A stretch of DNA of 64,000 bases. Origin: Archangium sp. Its GTDB lineage: Bacteria > Myxococcota > Myxococcia > Myxococcales > Myxococcaceae. Every line of letters starts with the position of its first letter. Position 1 is the first letter of the stretch. The position numbers and the translations under genes are program-made. The notes below the pieces were generated by a model. The model was not told the DNA's origin. It saw only the letters and a list, made by a program, of their open reading frames with translations, and ran no database searches. Shown here one piece after another: positions 27,784-38,615 of the stretch. The stretch covers positions 186,001 to 250,000 of the forward strand of contig JAUXRX010000009.1 in assembly GCA_030681645.1 (NCBI GenBank), in the 5' to 3' direction.

Positions 27784-28917
27784 TCAACATCGCCGCGAGG
27801 CGACCCGTTCGTACAAGCGCTGGTAGGCGGCGACGGTGTTCTCGAGGCCATAGTCCTTCACCGCGGTGAGCGTCTTCTGGCGCCGCTGCGCGAGCCGGGC
27901 GGGGTTCTCGAACCAATCATCGAGGCGAGCCGTCAGCGCCTGCACGTCACCGGTGCGGAACACGTGCGCTGCATCGAGCGCGAACTGCTTCGTGGCGCTC
28001 GAGCCGGAATCCGAGGTCACCGCGGGACAACCGCAGCGCATCGCCTCGAGCACGGCCATGCCCTCGAGCTCGACCTCTGACGCGTGCACGTAGAGGTCGG
28101 CCGTCTGGTACAGCCGCAGCAGCTCGTCGTCCGATTTGAAGCCGAACTCGACGCCGCCGGGGAGCCCCCGGGCTTGCGCCTCCAGCCGTTCCCTCAGCGG
28201 CCCTCGCCCCGCGATCACCAGCCGCAGCGAGGCCGCGTATTTCGAGCGGCGCACGGCTTCGATGACGAGATCGTGGCGCTTCTCCGGCACCAGCCGGCCC
28301 ACGGTCAACACCGTGAAGGGGCCCGGTGGCCGCGAAGAGAGCGGCGCGAACTGCGCCGGAGCACCATTCGAGATGATCTCCGCCGGCCTGGTCAGCCCCG
28401 AGGCGCGCAGCTCATCGAGCGAGAACTGCGAGGGGCAGATGAGGGCCGTGGCGCGATTGTAGAAGGTCTGGGTCATCACCCGGTTGAGCGCTCGCGCGAT
28501 GATCGGTGAGCCGAGCGTGCCCGCCAGCCGAGGCGCGACGAGCGAGAGGCCGCGGAGCACGTTCTCGGGTTGCACGTGGTGCCCGGCGACCACGGGAACC
28601 CGCAGCTCCTCGGCGAGCGCGAGCGCGCGATAGCCCAGAAAGAAGGGCAACTGCACGTGCACCACGTCGGCGACGTCGAAGGCGCGGAACATCAGATCGA
28701 TGTCCGGCCTGGCGAAAATGAAGGAGTTCGAAGCCGCCACCTCGTCCCCGAAAGGCAACGAAAGGGCGGGGAGAGGCACGTCTCCCCCGACGCCGATGGA
28801 GGTGACGTCGTGGTCTATCCGCAGGGAATCGATGACCCGCTCGGCCGCGACGAGGCCTCCTGCGCCAGCACTTCGAGCAGAGTCGACGACGAAAGCGATC
28901 TTCAGGCGGCGTGCCAT
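27784..28917 (-). CDS. GT4-family glycosyltransferase
   Basis: A 377-residue group 1 glycosyltransferase of GT-B fold, which transfers a sugar from a nucleotide-sugar donor with retention. The N-terminal acceptor domain starts KIAFVVDSARSAGAGGL. The C-terminal donor domain shows FTVLTVGRLVPEKRHDLVIEA, VIAGRGPLRERL and the E-x7-E motif in EVELEGMAVLEAMRCGCPAV. ATG 28917 was preferred over the longer frame to 28956 because the domain begins four residues later. Acceptor and pathway are unknown: neighbours are a DUF2378 gene and a kinase operon, not a polysaccharide cluster. Confidence 0.9.
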   Translation of the reverse strand: MARRLKIAFVVDSARSAGAGGLVAAERVIDSLRIDHDVTSIGVGGDVPLPALSLPFGDEVAASNSFIFARPDIDLMFRAFDVADVVHVQLPFFLGYRALALAEELRVPVVAGHHVQPENVLRGLSLVAPRLAGTLGSPIIARALNRVMTQTFYNRATALICPSQFSLDELRASGLTRPAEIISNGAPAQFAPLSSRPPGPFTVLTVGRLVPEKRHDLVIEAVRRSKYAASLRLVIAGRGPLRERLEAQARGLPGGVEFGFKSDDELLRLYQTADLYVHASEVELEGMAVLEAMRCGCPAVTSDSGSSATKQFALDAAHVFRTGDVQALTARLDDWFENPARLAQRRQKTLTAVKDYGLENTVAAYQRLYERVASRRC

Positions 28918-29064
28918 TTCACCTGGTTGAGCACTGACCGTGCCACCCCACCGCACACCTCCTCCTACCCGTCGAGAAACCGGACCCTCTCCTGGACCGT
29001 AGTGCTCCCCGTGCAGGCGTCTTCGTTGACGATCGAGGGTTCCCGGGTGAGAAGTAGCGCTGCC

Positions 29065-31056
29065 ATGTCAGCCACGACGCGTCGGGTGTTGGGGGTGGTG
29101 CTGGCGGTGCTCGCACTGGCTGGAGGCACGGTCGCCTTCTCTTCACAGCGCGCGACGCAGCTCAAGGCGGCCAGTGTGCAGGCACAGGCCGAGGTCGACG
29201 CCGAGCTGCCGAAGGTGGCCGCGAGCCTCGAGGGCCTCACCCAGGAGGTCGCCCGCGCCGCCGAGCGGGGCGCCAACCTGGAAGCGATCGGCGGGCTGCT
29301 CTCGGAGATCACCAGCCAGGCCGATCTCGAGCCGTTGGCGAAGACCTTCGAGGCCTTCGAGACCGAGCCCTTCTTCGCGCCCTTCGTGAAGGTCGGGCCC
29401 CACGCCTTCTTCCTCGGCGCGACGCCGCTGTTCTCCACCGAGCCTGCGCTGGTGCCGAAGCTGCAGACGCTGGCGGCGACCGCCACCACCGCCGGCACGG
29501 CCACCGCCATCGTCACGCACGGCGGGGCGGTGTGGCTGGTGGGCGTGAGCCGCTCGCAGAAGACCAACCCGCAGCAGCAGCCGATCGTCTTCGCGCTGGC
29601 GGAGAAGCTGACCCCGGTGCGCCTCGACGGGCTCGCCTCGAAGCACGGGGCGGCGGTGTTGGTGGTGCCCGACGGCAAGTCGATCGACGCGGTGGGCGGC
29701 GGCAGCAAGGAGTTCGTCGACGTGCTGCGGCACCGCCTCACCAGCATGAAGCTGCTCACCGAGCCCTGCTGCGCGCAGAAGGAGCTTGCGCCGGGGGTGC
29801 AGTTGCTGGTGCACCGCGATCCCGCGGCGCGCCTCCACGCGGCGACGGCCGAGGCCTCGAAGGCGGCGGCGCCCATCTACGGGGTGGCCGGGCTGCTCGC
29901 GCTCGGCGCGCTGGTGTTCGGCTTCCGCCCGCAGCGCAAGCCGCAGAACGACGAGCACGCCGAGCTGCTCCGGCAGACGGCCGCGCAGCTCAAGGCCTCG
30001 CAGGAGCAGCTGCAGCGGCTCTCTCAACGCATCGAGACCGCGTCCACCACCGATCGTTTCGCGGGGGGTGCGCCGGGACCCACCGATGACGGGCTCGGCT
30101 CGACCCAGGCGACCGTGCAGCAGTCGCGCTACGAGGTGGTGGCGCCGCTGGGTGAAGGCGGCATGGCGCGGGTGGCGGTGGCGGTGGTGCGCGGGGCCGA
30201 GGGCTTCCGCCGCACCTTCGTGGTCAAGCGCCTGCGCCCCGAGCTGAGCAACAACCCCGAGGTGGTCAGCCAGTTCATCGACGAGGCGCGCCTGGGCGCG
30301 TCGCTGGTGCACTCGAACATCATCCCGGTGTTCGACTTCGGCCGGGACGCCGAGGGCTACTACCTCGCGCAGGAGTACATCCTCGGGCGCGACGTCGACG
30401 CGTTGATCACCGCCAGCCGCGAGCAGCGCCAGCGCGCGCTCGAGCCCGAGGTGGTGCTGTACATCGCGCAGGAGGCGCTCAAGGCGTTGGGCTACGCGCA
30501 CACCCGCGCCAACGACGCGGGCAAGGCGATGGGCCTGGTGCACCGCGACGTCTCGCCCAACAACCTGATGGTCTCGGCGCGTGGCGAGGTGAAGCTGCTC
30601 GACTTCGGCATCGTCAAGAGTGACGACCGCACCACCCGCACGCAGGCCGGCGTGGTGAAGGGCAACCTCTTCTTCATGAGCCCCGAGCAGGCGCGCGCGC
30701 TGCCGGTGGATCCCCGCAGCGACCTCTTCTCGCTGGGCATGGTGCTCGTCTCGGCCCTCACCGGCGAGACCCTCTATTCGGGCGACAACGTGTACGACTT
30801 GATGACGCGCGCTGCGGCGGGCCCGACGGACGCCGATCGCGAGCGGGTCAAGCGCGAGTGTGGCGCGCTGGCCGACGTGGTGCTGAAGGCGCTCAGCGTG
30901 GATCCAGCCAGCCGCTTCCCCGACGCGGAGGCCTTCGGCAAGGCGCTCGCGGCGGTGGGTCCGGCCGCCACCTCAGCGCAGCTGCAGGCGCTGGTCGAGA
31001 CGCTGTTCGCCACCCAGTTCGCCGAAGAGCGGCAGAAGTTCGCGGTGTCGGCGTGA
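29065..31056 (+). CDS. Ser/Thr kinase with N-terminal periplasmic sensor
   Basis: A 663-residue kinase with an arrangement like a chemoreceptor or histidine kinase. A membrane segment at residues 8-25 is followed by a periplasmic domain (about 27-265), a second membrane segment (PIYGVAGLLALGALVFGF, about 270-287), a coiled coil (about 295-325), and a C-terminal Hanks kinase. GEGGMARV, the Lys in VVKRL (about 388), HRDVSPNN (493-500), DFG (513-515) and FFMSPEQA are intact. Most bacterial receptor-type kinases have the opposite order, kinase first. The periplasmic domain carries an adjacent Cys pair (PCCAQ) that could be redox-sensitive. ATG 29065 starts the first membrane segment. The stop overlaps the next gene's GTG by four bases. 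Confidence 0.9.
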   Translation: MSATTRRVLGVVLAVLALAGGTVAFSSQRATQLKAASVQAQAEVDAELPKVAASLEGLTQEVARAAERGANLEAIGGLLSEITSQADLEPLAKTFEAFETEPFFAPFVKVGPHAFFLGATPLFSTEPALVPKLQTLAATATTAGTATAIVTHGGAVWLVGVSRSQKTNPQQQPIVFALAEKLTPVRLDGLASKHGAAVLVVPDGKSIDAVGGGSKEFVDVLRHRLTSMKLLTEPCCAQKELAPGVQLLVHRDPAARLHAATAEASKAAAPIYGVAGLLALGALVFGFRPQRKPQNDEHAELLRQTAAQLKASQEQLQRLSQRIETASTTDRFAGGAPGPTDDGLGSTQATVQQSRYEVVAPLGEGGMARVAVAVVRGAEGFRRTFVVKRLRPELSNNPEVVSQFIDEARLGASLVHSNIIPVFDFGRDAEGYYLAQEYILGRDVDALITASREQRQRALEPEVVLYIAQEALKALGYAHTRANDAGKAMGLVHRDVSPNNLMVSARGEVKLLDFGIVKSDDRTTRTQAGVVKGNLFFMSPEQARALPVDPRSDLFSLGMVLVSALTGETLYSGDNVYDLMTRAAAGPTDADRERVKRECGALADVVLKALSVDPASRFPDAEAFGKALAAVGPAATSAQLQALVETLFATQFAEERQKFAVSA

Positions 31057-32174
31057 GGCTCGGCTCCCTGCTGGTGCTGCTCTCGCTCGGGGCGTGCAGC
31101 TCGGGCTCCGACGAGCCCGAGGCGAAGCTGTGGACGGTGCACGACTTCCTCGCGTTGAAGGACAAGCTCGACAGGGAAGGTGAGCCGGTCTCGCTGGGAG
31201 GGTGGCAGCCGCGCGAACTCCTCGTCGAGGGCGGGCAGCCGCTGCGCTTCGTGCCCGGAGCGCAGGCTGGGGCGCACGGGCTGACGCTCTGGCCCGCGGT
31301 GACGGGAGGCGGGGCGGCCTCGTTCGTGATCACCGAGATCTGGGAGAACCACCCCGAGCCGTGGGTGCAGCCGGTGTGGGCGCCCCGCGACTCCGGGGGC
31401 CGGCCAGTGAGCGGCGCGCTCAACGTCTTCCCGGTGGGGGAGAAGTCGACCTTCTATTCTCCGTTCTGGCGCGCCGAGGAGCTGCTCACCGAGCAGGTGG
31501 ACGAGAGCACCTACCGCAGCTCGCGCGACGTGCTCTCGGGGAAGTTCACGCGCCGCTCGGGCACGATCATCCTCTGCCCGATCGTCCCGGCCGGCACCGG
31601 CTTCGCCGACGACGGCAACGGCACGCTGCACCCGATGACGCGCGCGCCGGTGACGCTCAAGCCCGTGCCTCCGGAGGCGCCGCACCCCGGGTGGTTGCCC
31701 AGGGAGCTCAGCGGCGGCTGGGTCGATGGCGTGCGCGTCGACTACTACGACTTCGGGGGAGACCACGCGCCAGCCGACGAGCAGAACCTGCGCGAGGCGA
31801 CCGCGTACTTCTTCGTGAGGCGCGCGGGGGAGAGACCGCTCCCCCTCGCAGCGGTGCTGCAGGCCGATGCGCTTCGGCACAGCCTGGTGCGCCGGGTCGA
31901 CGTGGTTCTCCCCGAGGGCGCGGCGCCCTTCGTGCCCGCCGAGCGGGGCGACCTGAAGACCCTGCTCGAGGGGCGGGAGCTGATCGTGCCCGCCGCGCCT
32001 GCGGGCTTCGGAGACTACGCGCTGCGCGTCGCGGCGGACCCCTCGTGCTTCTCGGCGGCGAACTTCCCTGCTGCGTGTGACTGGCTCGATTCGCCTGCGC
32101 GCCTCGAGGCGCTCCCGAGCGGCGCACGCATCGTGCGGCCGGTGCAGCTGGCGATCGGCGTGGTGCTCCCGTGA
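31053..32174 (+). CDS. Unrecognised lipoprotein coupled to the kinase
   Basis: A 373-residue lipoprotein with signal LLVLLSLGAC (lipobox LGAC). The GTG start at 31053 overlaps the kinase stop, and the end overlaps the next GTG, so it is translationally coupled on both sides. The mature part contains aromatic-rich phrases (ITEIWENHPEPWVQPVW, FPVGEKSTFYSPFWRAEELL) and a few cysteines (ILCPIV, PSCFSAANFPAACDW). I do not recognise a family. Given its neighbours (periplasmic-sensing kinase, beta-barrel, cupredoxin), it may be a periplasmic binding or electron-transfer partner, but this is context only. Confidence 0.72.
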   Translation: MRLGSLLVLLSLGACSSGSDEPEAKLWTVHDFLALKDKLDREGEPVSLGGWQPRELLVEGGQPLRFVPGAQAGAHGLTLWPAVTGGGAASFVITEIWENHPEPWVQPVWAPRDSGGRPVSGALNVFPVGEKSTFYSPFWRAEELLTEQVDESTYRSSRDVLSGKFTRRSGTIILCPIVPAGTGFADDGNGTLHPMTRAPVTLKPVPPEAPHPGWLPRELSGGWVDGVRVDYYDFGGDHAPADEQNLREATAYFFVRRAGERPLPLAAVLQADALRHSLVRRVDVVLPEGAAPFVPAERGDLKTLLEGRELIVPAAPAGFGDYALRVAADPSCFSAANFPAACDWLDSPARLEALPSGARIVRPVQLAIGVVLP

Positions 32175-33559
32175 GGCGCACCGTTCATCCCGAGCGGAGT
32201 CGAGGGACCCATGATTCGGGTGGCCCCTCGACTCCGCTCGGGGTGAACGGTGTTTCCTGCGTCTTGCTGTGCGTGGCGCTGCTGTCGGGCGCGGCGTTCG
32301 CCGAAGAGCCCGAGACGGTCGAGGTCCCCGTCGAGGACGAGGGTGACGGCTACAACCCCGACGAGGCGAAGGCCGAGGAGTCGCTGCGCATCACCGGCTA
32401 CGTCGACGTCGGCCTGGTGAAGGCGACCGGCAATGGCAGCAGCTTCACCGACGGCGATTCGCGCACGCCGCTCGACTACGGCGTCGACGCCTTCGCGCCC
32501 GCGGTCAATTCGCGGGGCGAGGTGGCCAGCACCAACACCGACGGCCGCTTCACCAACGGGTTCTTGCCCCGCTCGGTGGGCATCGGCGGTGCGCCTTCCT
32601 TCCTCATCAACACCGCCAGCGCCGACGTTCGCTTCCAGCCGAAGGGCATTCCCGTCTTCCTCTTCGCGCGCCTGCAGTTGATGCCGCGGCTCCAGGCGCA
32701 GGGCGACCAGACGCGCGTCGAGCTGCAGCAGGCGTTCGGCCGCGTGTCTCCGCTCAAGAACCACGAGCTGGCGATCTTCCTCGGGCGCTTCGACTCGGTG
32801 TTCGGCATCGAGTACCTGGAGAACGAGGCGAACCTGCGCCCCGGCGTCACCCCCTCGCTCATCGCCCGCTACACCACGGGCCACGGCCTCGGCGCGAAGG
32901 CGTTCTACCGCTTCCAGCTCCCCAGCATCTGGTCGGCGGTGAGCTTCAACCTGGCCGCCACCAACAACGGCACGCGCATCGAGGCGCTGGTGCCGGTCGA
33001 CGCCAGCCTCACCGGCAACTTCGTCGGCTCGGGGCGCGTGGGCTACGAGCTCAACCTCCAGCACCTGCAGGTGAAGGCGGGCGTGAGCGGGCTGTACGGG
33101 CCGCGCAACGATCAACGCGTCGCCACCGCGCGGCAGATGGCGGTCGCCGGAGATCTGCGGATCACGGCGTACGGCGTGTCGTTCGCCGGGGAATTCCTGC
33201 GCCTCTTCGACGAGCATTCGCCCGCGGGCAAGGTGACGGGGCAGGGCGTGGGTGAGCTCGCCTCGCGCTTCGAGGTCTACGGCGGCTGGGGCCGGCTCTC
33301 GTGGACGCTGCCGTGGAAGACCGAGGTGCTCACCGGGGTGACGGTCATGGGCCGGTACGATCGCCGCTTCGCCTGGTTCGAGGGGTACACGAAGGTGCAC
33401 ACCGATCGCTTCACGGCGAGCCTGCGCATCGACCTGTGGGACCTGGTGGCGCTCAAGCTCGAGGCGCTCTTCAACCGCGAGCTGCCCGAGCCCAACGGCT
33501 CGGGCGCGCCCAACGTCGACAACGACGTCTTCACTTCTTCAGCCGTCTTCACCTGGTGA
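32171..33559 (+). CDS. Outer-membrane beta-barrel (porin-like) protein
   Basis: A protein of up to 462 residues with a signal peptide (VSCVLLCVALLSGAAFA) followed by an acidic linker (EDEGDGYNPDEAKAEE) and barrel-like alternating strands to a terminal aromatic, VFTSSAVFTW. C-terminal Trp/Phe is typical of outer-membrane barrels. The first 25 codons from GTG 32171 are encoded by a palindromic repeat, so the mapped start is doubtful: GTG 32243, at the right end of the repeat, would give a normal signal peptide. Insertion of the repeat between an original start and the signal sequence is the likely history. It lies between a lipoprotein and a cupredoxin gene; transport of metal or small molecules is possible. 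Confidence 0.75.
   Translation: MRRTVHPERSRGTHDSGGPSTPLGVNGVSCVLLCVALLSGAAFAEEPETVEVPVEDEGDGYNPDEAKAEESLRITGYVDVGLVKATGNGSSFTDGDSRTPLDYGVDAFAPAVNSRGEVASTNTDGRFTNGFLPRSVGIGGAPSFLINTASADVRFQPKGIPVFLFARLQLMPRLQAQGDQTRVELQQAFGRVSPLKNHELAIFLGRFDSVFGIEYLENEANLRPGVTPSLIARYTTGHGLGAKAFYRFQLPSIWSAVSFNLAATNNGTRIEALVPVDASLTGNFVGSGRVGYELNLQHLQVKAGVSGLYGPRNDQRVATARQMAVAGDLRITAYGVSFAGEFLRLFDEHSPAGKVTGQGVGELASRFEVYGGWGRLSWTLPWKTEVLTGVTVMGRYDRRFAWFEGYTKVHTDRFTASLRIDLWDLVALKLEALFNRELPEPNGSGAPNVDNDVFTSSAVFTW
32181..32250. repeat. Family A dispersed palindromic repeat, best-preserved copy
   Basis: Two arms of about 29 bases: the left (32181-32209) contains CCGAGCGGAGTCGAGG and the right (32222-32250) contains CCTCGACTCCGCTCGG. 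The arms are reverse complements apart from two or three bases, with a short loop around 32210-32221. The element would fold into a strong hairpin and lies over the 5' end of the beta-barrel gene. Confidence 0.85.
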
Positions 33560-33563
33560 CAAG

Positions 33564-34556
33564 ATGAGCACAGCACTCCTCGCGCTGACCCTGCTGCTGA
33601 CCGCTGCGCCGAAGGTGGACGCCGGCGTGCCCTGGCTGGCCGAGTCGATGCCCCTGCAGCTCGCGGTGCGCTCGCCTGAAGATCTCGCCTTCAAGGCCGC
33701 GGCCGAGCGCGAGTACCTCATCTTCAACCTGCTCACCTCGGGCAAGCTCGCGTGGGATCGCGGCGACTTCGACGGCGCGGCCACCCGGTGGGAAGCCCTG
33801 CTGCGCACGCCCGCGCTCCCGGCCGACCTCTTCGCCCTGGTGCGGCCCCTGGCGACGCAGGCCCGCGCCCGCGCCGGTGGTGAAGGCGCGTCGCTGCCCG
33901 AGCCCGCGATCACCATGACGCCGATGGAACCGGAGCCCCCCCAGAAGGTGGCGCCCACGCTCTTCGCGGTGGCGGGCGTGATCACCGGCGGCGGCACCCA
34001 CGGGCCCGGTGGCGCGGTGGTGGTGCTGCGCCGCACCGATGGCGCCACCCCGAAGCCGCGGGCGACGCGGGTGAAGGCCGTGGTGCAGAAGAACAAGCGC
34101 TTCATGCCGCACGTGATCGCCGTGCCCGTGGGCGCCACCGTGGAGTTCCGCAACGACGACGAGCTGTTCCACAACGTCTTCTCGCTCAGCAAGCCCAACG
34201 ACTTCGACTTAGGCCTCTACAAGAGCGGGGCGCAGCGCGAGCAGGTGTTCAGCACCCCCGGCGCGGTGCAGTTGCTGTGCAACATCCACGCGTCGATGAA
34301 CGGGTGGATCTTCGTGTCTGACTCGCCGTGGTTCGCGCAGGCAGACGGAAACGGCCGCTTCACCGTGAAGAACGTGCCGGCCGGCCAGTACGAGCTCGAG
34401 GTCTGGCACGAGTGGTCGACCCAGCCGCCGAAGCAGCAGGTGAAGGTGAGCGGCGTGATGAGCGAGCTGCGCCTGGTGGTCGACGGCGAGCGCCGCGCGC
34501 CTGCGTTCGTGCCGGACAAGTCGGGCAAGCAGCGGCAACCGCAGCTCGGCTACTGA
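33564..34556 (+). CDS. Periplasmic cupredoxin-domain protein
   Basis: A 330-residue exported protein (signal MSTALLALTLLLTAAPKVDA). After a helical N-terminal region and a Pro-rich linker comes a plastocyanin-like domain, FMPHVIAVPVGATVEFRNDD...FHNVF...LLCNIHASM. The spaced His203, Cys239, His242 and Met245 are the expected type 1 copper ligands. A C-terminal beta domain (GNGRFTVKNVPAGQYELEVWHEW) resembles a carboxypeptidase-regulatory-like fold. Similar proteins are often annotated as methylamine-utilisation or cupredoxin proteins; electron transfer or copper handling is inferred. It begins five bases after the beta-barrel gene, the fourth gene of the kinase-led operon. Confidence 0.85.
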   Translation: MSTALLALTLLLTAAPKVDAGVPWLAESMPLQLAVRSPEDLAFKAAAEREYLIFNLLTSGKLAWDRGDFDGAATRWEALLRTPALPADLFALVRPLATQARARAGGEGASLPEPAITMTPMEPEPPQKVAPTLFAVAGVITGGGTHGPGGAVVVLRRTDGATPKPRATRVKAVVQKNKRFMPHVIAVPVGATVEFRNDDELFHNVFSLSKPNDFDLGLYKSGAQREQVFSTPGAVQLLCNIHASMNGWIFVSDSPWFAQADGNGRFTVKNVPAGQYELEVWHEWSTQPPKQQVKVSGVMSELRLVVDGERRAPAFVPDKSGKQRQPQLGY

Positions 34557-34692
34557 GTCGCAGTGCACGATGAAGGTGGTGCGATCGCCAGGGGCCTGCC
34601 GGTTCACCGCCGCGAGGTAGGAGACGCCCCCCCAGAATTGGTGTTGTCCGCGCGGCCTCCCGGACCGACACTGGGGTCAGCGGAAGGTGACG

Positions 34693-37266
<2,574 letters not shown>

Positions 37267-37267
37267 C

Positions 37268-38530
37268 TCAGAGCGGGGTGAGCAGCAGCGTGGCGATGCT
37301 GTACATGAACGACGCCGAGCTGCTGCTCGGCGACTGGAAGTGCCTCACGTTCGGCGCCAGGTAGATGCGGGGGTAGATGGTGTCGTCGTGGATGATGAGG
37401 TTGAGCCCGTTGGGGTTCTCCCCGCTGTTGACCCGCTCGACGATGCCGCCGGTCTCGTAGGTGGTGGTGTACGAGCCGTACGCGGTGGTGGCGGTGGTGA
37501 TGAGGCTCACCTGGGTGCCTGCGTTGAGCGTGGTGTTGCCGGCGCCGAAGCCGTTGGTGTCGCCGTCGCCGTAGAGCCCGTAGCCGGTCTTGTCGTGCAC
37601 GGGGGTGAGGGTGTTCACCCCGCGGTACGCGACGATGGCGCCACGCGCGGTGGTGTTGGCGCTGAAGGTGAACTCGACGCTCGGCGTCTCGGCGGCGACC
37701 ACGAAGTGGGTGAAGATCCACGTGCCGTGGTTCTGCGTCATGGGGATGATGTACGGCGTGTGCTGGCTGTTGAGGTTGTGAATGGGCCAGCCGCCCACCA
37801 GCGTCCAGCCCGGAGGCGTGGCGAGCGTGGCCGGGCCCGTGCCTTCGTCGGCGTCGATCAACGCGATGAGGAAGTCACCGGGCTGGTTGGGGGTGGGGAA
37901 GGCGAGGGTGAGCTTGAGCATCTGCGTGCCGAGCAGGGGCGCCGTCGCGCTCACGAAGACCGGTTCCACCTGCGCTGCGCCGCCGCCGCCGCCAGTGGTG
38001 CCGCCACCACCTCCGGTGCCCGTGCCGGGGCAGTCGCGCAGGCAGACGCCCACGTTCGAGCCCATGGTGGTGAGGTAGCAGGTCGAGCCGCTCGCGCACG
38101 CGACCGTGTTCGAGCACGAAGGCGAGCCCGAGGGGATGGCCGTGCCCTGAACGCAGGCGAAGTCGTTCTGGCCCGTCACGTCGGAGCAGCTTTGGGTCCC
38201 TGGGCAGCCCATCGCGTTGAGCGCGCCGCCTCCTCCGCCCGTGGCGCCGCCGCCGCCGCCCGTCGCGCCGCCACCGCCGCCCGTGACGCTTCCTCCACCG
38301 CCGCCGGTCACGCCGCCGCCGCCGCCGGTCAGGCCGCCGCCTCCGCCGGTCAGGCCGCCGCCTCCGCCCGTCAGGCCGCCGCCGCCTCCGGTCGAGCCTC
38401 CGCCCACGCCGCCGCCCGTCACCGAGCCTCCGCCGCCTCCCGTGTCTGCGTCGACCGGATCACCGATCATCACCGACGGGTCGCAGCCCGCGAGCACCAG
38501 CACCATGGCCACCATTGCGATTCGAGACAC
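37268..38530 (-). CDS. Gly-rich repeat lipoprotein
   Basis: A 420-residue lipoprotein. GTG 38530 is preceded by GGGGAG and gives the signal MVAMVLVLAGC with lipobox; the frame is open back to 38551. After the anchor come about eleven TGGGGGx heptapeptide repeats (about residues 30-105), then a Cys-rich segment (GCPGTQSCSD, CSNTVACASGSTC, CLRDCPG) and a second Gly run. A C-terminal beta-rich domain of about 230 residues follows (APPGWTLVGG, FTFSANTTARGAIVAYRGV). The C-terminal domain looks like a carbohydrate-binding or adhesin-type jelly roll, but no family is firmly recognised. The Gly tract would be a flexible stalk lifting the domain off the surface. Convergent with the hybrid kinase gene. 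Confidence 0.78.
   Translation of the reverse strand: MSRIAMVAMVLVLAGCDPSVMIGDPVDADTGGGGGSVTGGGVGGGSTGGGGGLTGGGGGLTGGGGGLTGGGGGVTGGGGGSVTGGGGGATGGGGGATGGGGGALNAMGCPGTQSCSDVTGQNDFACVQGTAIPSGSPSCSNTVACASGSTCYLTTMGSNVGVCLRDCPGTGTGGGGGTTGGGGGAAQVEPVFVSATAPLLGTQMLKLTLAFPTPNQPGDFLIALIDADEGTGPATLATPPGWTLVGGWPIHNLNSQHTPYIIPMTQNHGTWIFTHFVVAAETPSVEFTFSANTTARGAIVAYRGVNTLTPVHDKTGYGLYGDGDTNGFGAGNTTLNAGTQVSLITTATTAYGSYTTTYETGGIVERVNSGENPNGLNLIIHDDTIYPRIYLAPNVRHFQSPSSSSASFMYSIATLLLTPL
38217..38445. repeat. 21-base tandem coding repeats (TGGGGGx)
   Basis: A GC-rich tract of about eleven 21-base units (CCGCCGCCGCC-type) encodes the Gly-rich stalk of the lipoprotein on the minus strand. Long near-identical repeats make this a likely site of copy-number change. 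Confidence 0.75.
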
Positions 38531-38615
38531 GGGAGACTCCCCAGCAAGCACGTCGTTCGCCGGTACTTGTGGGGTGCGGCGGATTCCGTCAATGCCCCGG
38601 GGAAATATTCGGTAA

